A DNA stretch of 64,000 nt from Lepus europaeus (taxonomy: Eukaryota > Chordata > Mammalia > Lagomorpha > Leporidae). The position numbers and the translations under genes are program-made. The notes beneath the pieces are model-generated. The model did no database searches. It was not told the DNA's origin and saw only the letters and a list, made by a program, of their open reading frames with translations. Numbering within the stretch: position 1 is the stretch's first letter; every line of letters starts with the position of its first letter. Below are positions 10,976 to 23,047 of the stretch, one piece after another. The stretch is from the NCBI RefSeq assembly GCF_033115175.1, contig NC_084831.1:78005502-78069501 (forward strand), read 5' to 3'.

Positions 10976-13334
10976 AAGTGGCAGGTGCAGCCTGCTGATA
11001 CTTGCACAGTTCGTGGAAGCTGTGCCTTGGGCCTGGGACTTTCCCTTATGTGGTTGGAAAAGGAGCCTTACAGTGTATGCTGGCCTATTTCCTAGTCTGT
11101 GACTTGCCCTCCCCATTCTAGATCTGATTTGTACTTCCTTGTTTTGTTGCAGTGTATGTCATATGCTGTCACGCGGCACCTTGCCCACACCACAGCTCTG
11201 TGTTTTCCTGATGGGTGGGGAATCGGCTCCTTCACCCGCAGCTCAGGAAGAGTGCACACAGGCCATCTCCTGGCCTGGCTGTGAGCCACGGAGAACCAAC
11301 GCTCCCTGTTGAAGCTAGAATCACTCGCTGCGTTCTCTACATGAGTGTTGTTCCGGTCACTGCCATGGCTTTCTTGGCAATGCCATCACCTGTAAGCCAG
11401 GCCGGGGGTGGGCTTCAGGGGACAGCTGTTCCAGGTAATGGGCACGCTTGTTTTGTCCTTTGTCCTCCTCCACCAAGCGCACCTCCTCCCCTGGAGGTGG
11501 TAATAGACATCACTTACTGCATAGTGAGCAGGGTCACCAACAAAATAATGGCATAATGGAGGCGCAAGGGTTTGTGGGTGCAGCCACCCCCAGGTGATGC
11601 TGGCTCCCGGGGTGACAGAGTGGCAGACGTGGCCACACAGGGATAAGTGGGATGGATGCAAATCGTCTATCAACAGGGAAGAGCTGGGGCAGTAATGAGG
11701 GTGGACAGGTGAGGTGGGCCCTAAACAAGAGCAGGGAAGCTGTGTGCTGGCTCCTGGCTATGTTTGTGGCCTCATGCCAATTGCCAGCTGCCAGAGTGTC
11801 CCAGGGCCTCATGCCTGAGGGGAATCGAGGGTCTCTGCCGGGAGCTCCACCAGGGCTGGAGGCTAGGAAGCTCCAGGTAAGACCTGGTTTCACTCAGCGA
11901 AGACCCACTGTTGACATTGCTGAGAACGAACTTTTGGAACAAGGCTCTTCTCAAGAATAAAATATGGAAGTCGAGAGACAGATAGGAGCAGAAGCAGAGA
12001 GTCCCCCTGGCTTCATTGGTGCGTCCTCTGCATGAGGGGCTTTGCAAACCCAGCTGTCTCCCATGGTGGGGTACAGTCTGGGGAAGCAAATCACTGGGCC
12101 CTTCCCACAGGTGTTTTTGCCCCCACTGAACCAGATGGAAATAAGCCCGGGAGGCTATGGATCTGGGAGGCAGGGAACATGTAGGCAGTTTGCCAGGTCA
12201 GGGGGTGCTTCCCTAAGAGTAAGACCCCCCCTGGAAAACCATTCATGAGGCCATAGCTGCCCTTTAGGTAGAAGTCATCATACTGGCTCTATCACCCCAC
12301 TCCAAGGGATATAGATGACACAGTCCCTACCTGGACTGCATTGGAATTCTTCAAGTGGAGAGAGCTTCCCCCAGAGAAGACTCAGATAGCCCCATGGTCT
12401 CCTGGAATGCTGGGTGGGGGGCAGTGCTAGAGAAGCTACAGTGAGATGTCCCACTTTGTGGCGAAAACCTTAAAATGCTTTCAGTAGTTTCCAATGACTC
12501 AGGCCCAGTGAATGGAAACCCAACCAAGAGAAGCTGTGCCCAAAAGGTCAAAAGAGTAGTCCAGGAGGTGACAAGAGGACAAGGAAGTAGAAAGCAGGGC
12601 CAACCCCCAGAACAGCGTAACTTTAGAGATGAAATGGAAATTGATGAGCTCCCTCAAAAGGCCCCCACCCATGCTATCAGGGGGAGGAGATTGCTCTATA
12701 TTGGAGGCCAGGCTCAAATCCAAGTCATAAAAGAACAAAAAGAGAAGGAGGAGATAGAGGAGGAGACTCACAAGACTAGAAAGATTTAAAATCTTGTATA
12801 GCAACTCTGACTCCTGAAGGGTCTGGGCCTGGGGCAGTGCGCATGTTGCTAAGACTTCGTTGTGCTCCAGTGAGAACCATGAAGAAGACCATTTTGACTG
12901 GAACTACAAAGCGTCAGACAAGGATGATGATTGCATTTTCCCCAGCCTTACAAAGGGAGCGATTAGGGGTTTGATGGAGGGCTTTAGGTCCCCTCTGGAG
13001 AGTGATGGCCCTACGCAGCTGCCAAGGTAAAAGGAGAAACAGGAGGGAGGAACTCAAGCTCTGATACTGGCGTCCAAGTGACATTCCTTCCAGACCCCGG
13101 CAGGGGAAGGTTATCTGGAGGCCCTCGGAGGTTTTGGAATGAGCGTGGTGCTCCCTGGCAGTCAGGTTCTCATGCTGTTGCTGTTTGGGTCGTTGGTGCC
13201 TGGCGACGGTGGTTCCCACTATGAAGCGCATGGTGGCTGTTGGTGGTGTGGTACCTCACTGCTGCCCCAGGGGCTAAGCCTCCTCCAGCAAAGGACTCGA
13301 GTCTTCATAGTGGGGCATATCCTCTTCCACCTAC
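10976..13334. other. Intergenic, possibly decayed provirus interior
   Basis: G/C-richer sequence with several unrelated short open stretches (102-119 codons) and no recognised cellular gene. It lies directly upstream of the retroviral pol fossil at 13335 on the same strand, so part may be degraded gag-pro sequence. I could not identify a capsid, nucleocapsid zinc-knuckle or protease active-site motif. Confidence 0.35.
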
Positions 13335-13660
13335 CTCCTAAATTGCACAACCACCAAGAGGTTGTTCAACAAAGGTACTACTGCACACCCAGCACAGAAA
13401 AGGATATTTCCTGTTGATACAGGACTTGCTGTAGGCAGCAGTATCACACACCACCGTGTTGCCATTTCATAGTCCAGGCCGGCTCGTAAGAGAGGCCTCA
13501 GGGGCATGGAAGCTGACTGTGGACCCCCGCAGGCTGAATGCTGCAGTACGGCCCTCATCCCCAGGGTACCCAACCACACTGCCGGGACCAAAGCTGGCTG
13601 AAGTGGCTCACATGGGAGACTGGTCTGCTGTCATGGATCTAGCTAGTGTTTTCTTTCTTT
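13335..13660 (+). pseudogene. Endogenous retrovirus pol fossil: N-terminal reverse transcriptase
   Basis: Two plus-strand frames together resemble the start of a retroviral/ERV-L-like reverse transcriptase. The first (to about 13414) carries the VVQQRYY..P block that leads into RT. The second (from about 13408) carries IQDLL, an in-frame TAG at 13432, the SPGRLVREASGAWKLTVD block, RRLN, and WSAVMDLASVFF, which holds the first catalytic Asp of the RT palm. Similarity ends at about 13660, where poly-T/A and L1 sequence begin, so the YxDD box, RNase H and integrase are absent. A frameshift, a stop and truncation make it non-functional. Confidence 0.7.
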
Positions 13661-13664
13661 CCTT

Positions 13665-14405
13665 CTTTCTTTTTTGTTCTGATCTCAGAACAAAAAAATT
13701 ATGCTTTTTTTAAATTAAAAAAATTAAAAATTATGCTTTTTAAACATTTTTTATTTATATAAAGGGAAGAAATTTCATGTATTTCATATATGCAGGTTTT
13801 TTAAAAAAGATTTATTTATTTATTTGAAAGACAGAGAGAGAGAAAGAATGATCTTTCATGCACTGGTTCATTCCCTAAATGGCCTCATAGCTGGAGCTGG
13901 GCCTGTGCAAAGCCAGGAACCATAAGCTTCTTCGAGTTCTTCCACGTGGGTGTCAGGGCCGAAGGACTTGGGCCATCTTCAGCTGCTTCCCCAGGAACAT
14001 TAGCAGGGAGAGGCTGGGACTCGAACCAGTGACTTGAACCAGCGCCCATATGGGATGCTGGCATCGCAGGTGGCAGCTTTACCCACTGTGCCACAGTGCC
14101 AGCCCCCATATATACAGTTTTAAGAACATAATGGTACTTCCCACCCTACCCTCCCTCTCTCACTCCCATCCTTCCTCTCCCTTTCTTATTTTTCTTTTAA
14201 TTTTTGCAATGACATATTTCAATTTACTTTATAATCACAAGTTTAACCCTCCACTAAATAAAGAATTCAAGAAGTAGTAAATAGAAAAACCACTGTTCCT
14301 TAGGAACATAAACAAGGGCTATAAACAATAATCAAATCTCATCTCAAAAATGTCAATTTCACTCATTGCTTTTTTTCTCTATATATTAGTTACCATAAAT
14401 CAGAA
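13665..14405 (-). mobile_element. Rabbit-type L1 3' UTR, split by a SINE
   Basis: Minus-orientation lagomorph L1 3' UTR: an A/T segment at 13740-13800, then from 14106 the block ccaccctaccctccctctc, followed by gaattcaagaagtagtaa, acaagggctataaacaat and atgtcaatttcactc. A C-SINE interrupts it at about 13801-14105. Confidence 0.65.
13787..14121 (-). mobile_element. C-SINE inside the L1 fragment
   Basis: Minus-strand copy from about 13801 (gatttatttatttatttg) to 14105 (cacagtgccagcccc). The imperfect flanking repeat catatatgcag / catatatacag supports insertion into the L1. Confidence 0.88.
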
Positions 14406-14565
14406 AAAACAAAAAATGGAATATATACACAATGAAATTCTACTCAGCCCATTTAAAAAAAAAAAAAGAATGTCTTTCACAACAAAATGGATACAATTGG
14501 AGATCATTATGCTTAGTGAAATAAGCCAGTCCCCAAATGTCTTCTTTCTGAACATTTTGTGGGAT
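14406..14565 (+). mobile_element. L1 3' region fragment, plus orientation
   Basis: Follows the L1 sense 3' end: aaatggaatatatacac, gaaattctactcagccc, aaagaatgtctttcac, aaatggatacaattggag, atgcttagtgaaataagcc. Opposite in orientation to the adjoining L1 piece, so it is a second fragment or an internal inversion. Confidence 0.65.
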
Positions 14566-15397
14566 AAAAAACAACCCTAATCACATGGAGTGGCCTGTAG
14601 AACTTTGCAGGGCTACCTCAGTTTGTTTTCAGTGTGCCAGCCAGGGTTTGGGCTAGAGCCGCAGCAAGGCAAATTAGCCCACAGAGGCACTTGTCATCCA
14701 CCATGCTAATGGCATCCTCGCTGTAGCCCTGGAGACTAGTTGCTCGGGTGTCAAATAAGGCCATAGGCCATAGACGCTATGACACACATAGGCTGGGCCA
14801 CCAACCTTGTCTAAGTGCAGGGATTTGCTTGACAAATGCACTCATGGGAGCCACCTAAGCTGGCAACAGGAAGCGTATTCTTGATGAAGACAAACACAAA
14901 TAGGTGTGACAGCTGGTGGGCCTGTTTGGTTACATGTGCCACATTACTGAATGTTAATGCTGTTAAATGCTTAATGAAAAATCTGTGTTGAATTCTTTTC
15001 CATTTTCTTTTGATAAAATTCACAGGAATGGAAACGCAGTCCTTCATGTTCCCATCTGGGAATGGAGTTCAGAAAATCAGTGCCTCTTTGATCCACTGAT
15101 CCACATATGCATGTGTAAGGTGCTTACACAGAACAGAGTCCCGGGTCAGATGCAATGATATTCAGGAACCCAGCAGAATCCTTATCCATTGCCTCATGAG
15201 CTATCACTGTATCTAAAGAAGGTAGCATTTACATTCTGATAAAATTGTGAAAAGCTAATGTGCAAAATCAATTAAAAAACAAAAAAACACACTGTTCAAT
15301 TTAGAAGAGATGCTTCAATTTTTGCATTTTTACCCACTCCCCCCCCCCCCGCCCCAGGAATCCTAAGAGACCATCTCAGACTAGGTAAGATCAATTT
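14566..15397. other. Intergenic, nothing recognised
   Basis: No gene recognised. A C-rich run of 10-11 bases lies near 15341-15351. Confidence 0.45.
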
Positions 15398-15765
15398 TCT
15401 GTTTGCTTTTTTTTTTTTTTTTTAATTTTGACAGGCAGAGTGGACAGTGAGAGAGAGACAGACAGAAAGGTCTTCCTTTGCCGTTGGTTCACCCTCCAAT
15501 GGCTGCCGCGGTAGCGCGCTGCGGCCGGCACACCGCGCTGATCCGATGGCAGGAGCCAGGTGCTAATCCTGGTCTCCCATGGGGTGCAGAGCCCAAGCAC
15601 TTGGGCCATCCTCCACTGCACTCCCTGGCCACAGCAGAGAGCTGGCCTGGAAGAGGGGCAACCGGGACAGGATCGGTGCCCCGACCGGGACTAGAACCCA
15701 GTGTGCCGGCGCCGCAAGGCAGAGGATTAGCCTGTTGAGCCACGGCACTGGCTCTGTTTGCTTTT
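15398..15765 (-). mobile_element. C-SINE (young class) with 13-bp duplication
   Basis: Young-class minus copy at 15411-15752: T tract, ttgacaggcagagtggacag, head ending gccacggcactggc. The perfect duplication tctgtttgctttt lies at 15398-15410 and 15753-15765. Confidence 0.95.
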
Positions 15766-15769
15766 AAAA

Positions 15770-16060
15770 TATTGTTTACATGAAAGGCAGAACGAGAGAG
15801 AAAGAGATCTTCCATCTACTGGTTCCCTTTTCAAATGGCCACAACCACCAGGGCTAGGCTAGGTAGAAGCCAGGGGCTTGGAAAACCATCCAAGTCTCTT
15901 ACATGTGTGGTAAGGGTCCAAATAGTTGGGTCATCTTCCGGTACTTCACAAATACATTATCAGGAAGCTGGATCAGAAGTGGAAGAGCCAGGACTTGAAC
16001 TAAGCTCTTGGATATCCCAAGCAGTGGGTTCACCTGCTGCACCACAATGTCTACCCTTGT
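15770..16060 (-). mobile_element. C-SINE (old, diverged)
   Basis: Minus copy: tttacatgaaaggcag, gatcttccatctactgg, ccaggacttgaac, caccacaatgtctaccc. It abuts the young SINE, which inserted at its tail. Confidence 0.82.
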
Positions 16061-17509
16061 AGGGCACAGTTGAAAACCACTGATCGACCCAGGACAGCAT
16101 TGATTAAAGAACACAGACACTGGATGCCAGGCTCCCTGGGTACTAATCCATGGAAAGTGCTTAGGAGACCTAGACCTGAAACCCATTGAGTACAAACTGG
16201 GAAGCTGTTCATGTATGCAGCCCCCATAGTATTCACAGTCATTTCTTAGCAAGGCCTGAGGTTCCTGGGCTTGCTTATAATCACTCAGCTACACTTTTGG
16301 TCTTCTAGGATGGCATGTCTGGTAGGCAAAGTCCAGACCGCACAAGAAGAGAGAAAGCAATTTTTATGTCATTTGAGCATCCCACACAGCATCTGCAGGG
16401 AAAATCAGCAAGCCTGGGGCTGGTTCTGCTGTTTTTCTAATGGTCGTATGCAGCAAGTGGAGGGTTTCTTGGAATATGTCGATGATAGCATTCATATTTT
16501 CAGAGGCATCATGTTTGCAACCTTTCCACGTTGTGTTCAGATTTCACAGGAACAGGGAGCTGGGCTGCCAACACAGCCATCAGCTTCCAGAGAAGAATAT
16601 GAACAGCTGAGAAAGCTGTGGATTCTGCAAAGTCATGGCAGGAATAAAGTGGAAAGAAAGCACTTAAAAGAAAGCAAAACTGGACATGGTCCCCTCTGTC
16701 TAGTTTCTCTAAACTTGGATCTTCTGACACATGGACATTAGGAAAGTCCCCGCCTCAGGCAGACGTTTATTTTGGATGTATTACAGCTTCCTCTCTGTTG
16801 GAAGATGTCTGTGAAACACCGCATGCCACCGAGGATCCAGAGCAGGCTTATAAATGTTCCAGGAGAAAAACGAAAAGTTGAAAACAGAAGTGTGGGATCT
16901 CTGGCTATTGCCTCAGAAAACTGCCTGTTCAGGAAATAAACCCGTCCCTGTTTTATATCAAAGAACTGGAACCTGATCCAATGGATGCTCCAGGTTTGTC
17001 TAGAACCCTTGAATGAGCAATCTTTAAGAGAAAGCTTTATTTATGTCCACAATGCCCAGCAAGCCCCATTTATATCTCATCTCATTTAAAAAAAAAAAAA
17101 CTAAAAAATATAGAAACAAAAAATGGATAATTCATGGACACTTCATTATAGTAATTGATACAAAGGTGGTTAGTCATGTTTCTAAGGAGCAGAGAGACCA
17201 GGAAAGTGTAAGATGTAAATACATCTCTAGGACTTAGACTCTATGTGAGTCTCAGCTGTGTTTTAGCCTCATCAGTTTAGACAAGTCGGATTGTGTTGTC
17301 TAAGTTAGGAACAGTAATACATTCCCATCACAGATGGGTTTCCCATAAGCTATTTTGGTACAGAAAGGTTAATAAAGACTTGGAGGCTTAAACATTCATG
17401 TCTGTTGTGACATTTTCAGCAACCTTTATGAATTCTTTTGGAGTGGGGTTAGGCAATGAAAGAAAATGTGAAAAATAAGTTGCTATTTCATATGGATGCA
17501 GATGTACAA
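16061..17509. other. Intergenic with one unexplained 156-codon open stretch
   Basis: A plus-strand open stretch at 16271-16741 has no domain I recognise. Downstream sequence (to 17050) has scattered stops. No splice-site architecture or promoter was recognised. Confidence 0.4.
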
Positions 17510-17708
17510 TGACACAGAGCCAAGAACTCAATCCAGGTCTCCCACATGGGAACGGGACCCAGTTACTTAAGCTATTACTAGTGTCTCCCAGGGTACTCAT
17601 TATCAGGAAACTGGATTGGAAGACAAGACAGGACTCAAACTGAGGTACACTGATATAGAAGGCTGGCAAACCAAGTGGTGTCTTAATGCACTAAACATCC
17701 GCCTCTGG
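17510..17708 (-). mobile_element. C-SINE fragment (oldest class)
   Basis: Minus fragment with aggtctcccacatggg, gacccagttacttaagc, tgtctcccagggta and tcaggaaactggattgg, ending near ctaaacatccgcctc. The CT-rich 3' part is missing. Confidence 0.7.
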
Positions 17709-19600
17709 AGTCTACACTCTTAACCGCCCAGTCTGAGAGAAGAGAGAGAGACTTGTTTGGAGCCATTATCCATTATTCACTAGTTCAACAAACCCTTCTT
17801 CAATGACTGCCCCATTCTTGACTGAGAATATAAACAGGACGGCAATAGGGATCACAGTTGCTTATAATCCTGCCCTCAGAAAGGTCACATTTTAGCAGCA
17901 AAGAGAGATCTAGAAGCCAATGAATATGGTTCGCCTAATGACAATCACCAAGGGATACTCAAAGTGCTATGAGATCCAGCAACAGGCAGGATGGATTTGC
18001 TCTGTTAGAGGATGACATGTATGATGGATCTTGCAAGAAGAGCATAAACTCACAAAGTAGAGAAGGGAGAAAGGGAGAGAGATGAGATTGAGGGCAGAAG
18101 GAAACACAGGCATGACGTGAAGGAGGGACCATTGTATTGACAAGTCTACAGAAGGATGAATTGTCCCAGGAGGCTGCATTGAGGACTGTGTGCCAGACAC
18201 CCAGGGAGACTAACTCGGCATCCAGTCCCAGGCTGTGTGCCTGTTCTGCAAAACCTGAACTAACAGTACATGGGCAGAGTGCTTGAAGCTATGGCTCGAG
18301 GTATGATCCTGCCAATCAGGTGCACTTTGCAAGGCCTCCCAGTGTGAAGTCTGCAATGGCACAAGTTGCGTACATAATCACTAGCAGTCACTTGGGCAAA
18401 AAAAGTAGATGGAAGTAAAAATTCTGAAAGGCCAAGTGGCTATGGTAATAAGCCTTTATGGAAAGAGTGAAGAATTCCAAGAGTTTGGGCTTGGCTGCCT
18501 TCTTGAATCCCTCTGCAAAATAATAACAACAACAAAGATAAGTGTGGAGCATCCTGCAGCCTCCCCTATCTGGTACCGACTTCTGAGAAGTTAGAATTTG
18601 GCTTAGTGTCAAGGGACAGAGACTCAAAATAATAGTGTCAAACCAAGCCAGAAGTTTATTTTTCATAGCCGATTCCAGAGGCAGGTAGTCAGGCTGTGGA
18701 GGTCCCTGTGCAGAGCACTTTCCAGCCTGGTGCTCCACCTTCCTCTGTGTGCGAGCCTCCTCTTCCAGGTCCAAGATGGCAACATTTGCACTCTGAACCA
18801 TAGGCCAGAGAAGGAAGCAAAAGAAAAGAGGCAAAGGACATGTGTGTGCTTCCTCTTGAAAATGTCCTTGGACACTCCCACATGATACTGCTGTTTACAC
18901 TCACTATGCCACCTCTAACTGCAAGAGAGACTAGGAGATGTTGTAATGATCATTGTTGTTTTAACCAGGAAGGGGAGACTGCAAACTAGGCAAACTGGAC
19001 CATAGGCAGCCATAGGATGAACGGAGGAGAGTGTCAGAGGAGACAGCTGGGACGATGAAAGCCAGATGGTGAAGGACTTGATGTGACATGACCAGAGTTT
19101 GGGCTTTCTCTCCCAGGCAATGGGAAAGTGTCAGATGGGTTTAAGCAGCAGGGAAATGTGAACTGAGCTATATGTTCCAGCCCTCTCTCCGACAGCCATG
19201 AGGATGGGTGCTGCTGCTGCTGTGCCCAGGGACTAGTTAGAAAGCAGCGGTTCCAGTCACATGAGAAGTGCTGAGAGCCTGAACCATGACGAGGAGCTAA
19301 GAGGATGGAAGGGTGAGGTTGCTTAGGGTAGAAGAGGACAGGAAATGGGGGGTGGAGGAAGAGCATGGGGCTTAGAATGATGCCAAGATTTCCAGCTGGA
19401 GCAATTTGCGGAATGGCAATGCTGCTAAACCAAATGGAGAAAGTAACCTGGAGGGCGTAACAGCTACCATGGTGGGGGAGAATATGACTAGTTTGGTTAG
19501 GGATATGTCAGGTTGAAGACACCTATTTGGTAGGAGATGTTCAGAAAGCAGAGGAAAATGCACCGGGGGTGTTGGAGAGAAATCAGAGCTCTATCAATTC
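17709..19600. repeat. Cluster of ancient mammalian-wide repeats
   Basis: Three segments resemble old repeats shared across placental mammals. About 17790-18130 has the 'ctgccctcagaaaggtcac' style. About 18595-18950 has an LTR-like style with agaagtttatttttcat. About 19050-19570 has cttgatgtgacatgaccag and gatgccaagatttccagctgg. All are strongly diverged and I do not assign family names. No gene was recognised here; a 148-codon minus-strand open stretch (18388-18834) lies over the LTR-like part. Confidence 0.4.
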
Positions 19601-19862
19601 AGAGTTGTATGGTTTTAAATGTCAGCTGCAGCCACAAGTTGGAAAGGATTGGCCTGAAAAGAATGAAGGAGCAGAGTCAAAGATGAAGCCTGGCCAAGCA
19701 CCAATGTGTGACGCCTCCTCAAAGTCTGCTCTGATAGGAGGTTCTTTAAGAACTGCAGTTTAAGGAAGTTGAGGCTACAAATGCACCCGTTTCCCAGCAT
19801 CCAGGATCTGGGTCAATCTTTCTATTTCAAGACAAAATAAAACCACTAAAGGAGAACTATTC

Positions 19863-20126
19863 AGATCTTCCATCCGTTGATTCACTCTCTAAACAGCCAC
19901 AATGGCCAGGGCTGGGCCAGACCAAAGCCAGGAGCCAGGAACTTTTCCCAGGTCTCCCACGTGGACACAGGGGCCCAAGCACTTAGGCCATTTTCTGCTG
20001 CTTTCCCAGGCACATTAGCAGGGAGCTGGATGGGAAGTGGAGCAGCTGGGACTTAAACAGATGCCCATATGGGACACTGACACTGTGGGCAGAGGCTTAA
20101 CCCACTACGCCACAGCACTGGTACCA
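19863..20126 (-). mobile_element. C-SINE (older class), tail missing
   Basis: Minus copy from agatcttccatccgttg to gccacagcactggtacc; the A-rich tail portion is lacking. Confidence 0.85.
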
Positions 20127-20777
20127 TGAAAAAATACTTTGATACCAACCAAATTCAAGTTTAGAAAAAGTCACATTAAAGTTGAGATTTCCATTTCTAC
20201 TCTGTGATACAGTAGAGCGTGTGCCCAGGAAAATTCCTGCTGCCCTTATCCGGGAGCCGCCTTGTTATGATCCTGCCAGGCCTGGGAGCTGGACAACGTC
20301 AGCAGGTTGAGACTCAAGTGAGAGGAGCTGACAAGTCCGAGGAGCCTCCTACAAGCCGCTTGCAGCTTCCGGGAGATTTAATGCCGTTATGATTGCTTTC
20401 AAGAATTCAGGAATTGATTGTGGGTCCTAGTACCTGCTTTAATTCTAGGAAAGGTTTTTAAAAACTTGTTTGTATATAGCACCCCTTTCATTTCAACTGA
20501 TGCTTGCTGTCCTGCCACACCCCTTCCCCCTCTTTTCATTTTTAAGTTGTTGGCTAGTAAAACCAATCTTCAAAGCATGGCTTTCTTGAAATTCAATGAT
20601 TATAATTTGAAAAAGACTTATTCAAACAATGTGATATCAAAATTCTCAGTTCTTTGGGTGATCACTAGCAGAGTGCCTTTGACAAGAATCCAAGTAATAA
20701 GACCTTCATTTATCTAGGAAATTCTACAGCTCCAAACTCAACAAAAACAAAAACACACTAAAATCAAAATGAATATC
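20127..20777. other. Intergenic, nothing recognised
   Basis: The 20200-20390 part is relatively G/C-rich with a few CpGs; no motif or exon could be assigned. Confidence 0.45.
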
Positions 20778-21094
20778 AGAGGCTACGCTTGTGGTGCTGT
20801 TATTTAAGCTGCTACCTGAAACACTAGCAACCCCTGTGAGCAACAGTTGGAGTCCAAGCTGCTCTGCTTCCAATTCAGTTCCCTGGGAAAGCAGCAGAGG
20901 ATGGCCCAAGTGCGTATGCCCCTGCCATCCATGTAGAAATCCCAGGAGGAGTTCCTGGCTCCTGGCTTCAGCCTGGCCCAGCCCTGGCTGTTGTGGCTAT
21001 TTGAAGAGTGAACTAGCCAGTGGAAGACTCTGTCTGTCTCTCCCTCTGTAACTCTGCCTTTTAAATAAATAAATAAATATTTAAAAAAAAAATA
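20778..21094 (+). mobile_element. C-SINE (older class)
   Basis: Head gaggctacgcttgtggtgc, body tctccctctgtaactctgcc, tail ttttaaataaataaataa. Confidence 0.88.
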
Positions 21095-21119
21095 AGATAA
21101 AATAGCCGTAAACTACCTA

Positions 21120-21960
21120 AATTAGACAAATTTTTATTATCATCTCTGGAGAGCTTGATTGCAGTATGTCTTGGGGTTGACTTGGTTGGGGTGAATCTCA
21201 TGGTCACCTTTGACCTTCCTGCACCTGGATAGTTGGAGCTTTCTCAAGGTTTGAGCAGTTTTCTTTTTGATATGCTTTCTACCCCTTTGTCATTGTCAAG
21301 TCTCTCTTGAACCTCAAAAGCTCAGAAATTTGCTCTTTTCATGCTGTCTCAAAATTCCTGTAGGCTTTCTTTATTCTCCTTCATTCTTGTATCTTTTTTC
21401 TCCAATGGTGTATTTACAGATAGCCTGTCGTTGAGCTCACTGATTTTTTTTCTGTTTCATTAGTTCTGCTATTGATGCCTTCTATTGCATTGTAAGTTTC
21501 ACTTAGTGTACTTTTCAGTTGAAGGCTTTCCCTCTGATTTAATGATTTCCACCTCTCTGTATTTCAGTACTAACTCATTTCTGTGCGTTCACTTGAAGTT
21601 CATTGAGTCTCTTTAAAACGGCTGTTTTGAAATCTTCATCCAATCGTTTGAAAATTCTACTCCCCAGATGGTTGGTTTCTAGCCCCTGACCTTGTTCATT
21701 AGGTGAGGTCATGGCACCCTGGAAGTTCTTCAGGCTTGGTGCGTGCCACCTGTGCTTTGAGGAATTAGTTACAATAACCTGGCTTTATCTGGGGCTGCCC
21801 TGCCAGAAATCTAGGCATTCTGTTTATTTTCTCTGAACCTGTAGACACTTCAGCACTAACGAGAGTACCCTAAACTGAGGTATAGACCACGGCGCCACTG
21901 TTGTGTTTCACTGTTTCAGTTCTAAAATACAACCCAAGCTCAGGTTTATCGCAAATCTGC
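21120..21960 (-). mobile_element. Ancient L1/HAL1-type fragment (antisense)
   Basis: Contains phrases typical of antisense L1/HAL1 ORF1 sequence: gagctcactgatttttttt, ttctgctattgatgcc, atgatttccacctctctg, ttgaaatcttcatccaatcg. These are followed by a 'gacctTgttcattaggtgag' type segment. No open frame. Confidence 0.5.
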
Positions 21961-22027
21961 AGTTGATATGTTCTTCAGAAAGAACTGGAGAAGTGCCTAA
22001 AAAGGAGTATCCTGTCTCTACAACCCT

Positions 22028-23020
22028 TTTTAAGATTTATTTATTTATTTGAAAGGCAGAGTTTAGAGAGAAAGAGAGAGAGAGAGAGATCTACCATCCT
22101 CTGGTTCAACCCCAAATGACCAAAACTGCTGGGGCTAGGCCAGGCTGAAGCCAGGAGCTAGGAACTTCTTCCAGGTCTCCCATGTGGGTGCAGGAGCCCA
22201 AGTGTTACCAGTGAATGCTAGGGTTCTTGTCTTCGTGCAAGAAAGAATCCAGGTGTGAGACAGAGAGTAAGTGGAAAACAAATAGCAAGGTTTATTAGGG
22301 TAGGGACATCCATAAGATCGGATGGGCACCTCTCCAGACAGAACCTGAGAGAGAGTGCCCAGTCACTCAGACTGAGGGAGAGCGAGGTTACATGGTTGAG
22401 TGGAGAGATTACACCTGGGCAGGCCAAGCGGGCGGCTCAGCATAGAGGCAGAGGGCTGAGCCCACAGTCTGGTTGAGGCTGGGGATTTTTAAGGGGATGG
22501 GTCTTGCCTCTCTACCTCTGCTCCTCTTTGAACAAAGCACTTCTTGGATGTAAATAGAAAAATTCCTATCTGAGTTTTCCCCCTGAATTTATCAGACAAG
22601 GGGAAGCCTGCCTGGTGCCATCCCAGTTAGAGGAAGGATGGGCAGGACCCCCTGGAGGATCAGGATCCTTAACAGGATATTTGAAATGCAGATACTGGGC
22701 AGAAGGGGTGGGGACCCCCACCTGGCAGGTTATCGGGTAGAAGGGGCAGGGCAAGATGCAAATACTGGGCTGCCCCTGGAAGGTTATTGGGATGAGTTTG
22801 AGATGCATATGCTGGACCTAGATGTCAACTCTTTAGGCCTTTGTCACATACACAAAAGCTCATATCTGACTTCCTACCTAACACAAGCACTTGGGCCATT
22901 CTCCATTGCTTTCCCAGGCACATTACCCGGGAGCTTGATCGGAAGTGGAGGAACTGGGACACGAATTGGCACTCATATGGGATGCCGGCATTGCAGGCCG
23001 GGGCTTTAACCTGCTTTAAC
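22028..23020 (-). mobile_element. C-SINE split by a solo LTR
   Basis: The 3' half of a minus-strand C-SINE is at 22028-22202 (gatttatttatttatttg to gagcccaag) and the 5' half at 22884-23020 (caagcacttgggccat to ggccggggcttta). Removing the LTR and one CAAG copy restores the expected gcccaagcacttgggcc junction. Confidence 0.93.
22199..22887 (-). mobile_element. Solo ERV1-type LTR with 4-bp duplication
   Basis: A 681-bp LTR at 22203-22883 with terminal TGTTA..TAACA inverted ends and a 4-bp target duplication CAAG (22199-22202, 22884-22887), the size typical of gammaretrovirus-like class I ERVs. On the minus strand it has an AATAAA signal near 22293, then a U5 containing cactctctgtctcacacc-like and gattctttcttgc phrases. 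No internal coding region: it is the product of LTR-LTR recombination. Confidence 0.9.
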
Positions 23021-23047
23021 CACATTTGTTTTAAAGAAACCACTGAC

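Noticed and set aside
12475..12789. Charged 104-codon frame upstream of the ERV pol fossil as a possible gag nucleocapsid
   Set aside because: No zinc-knuckle (CxxCxxxxHxxxxC) or capsid motif is present.
16271..16741. YVDD string as a reverse-transcriptase active site
   Set aside because: Neighbouring RT blocks are absent in all frames; a four-residue match is chance.
18388..18834. 148-codon minus-strand open frame
   Set aside because: Overlaps an ancient LTR-like repeat and has no recognised domain.
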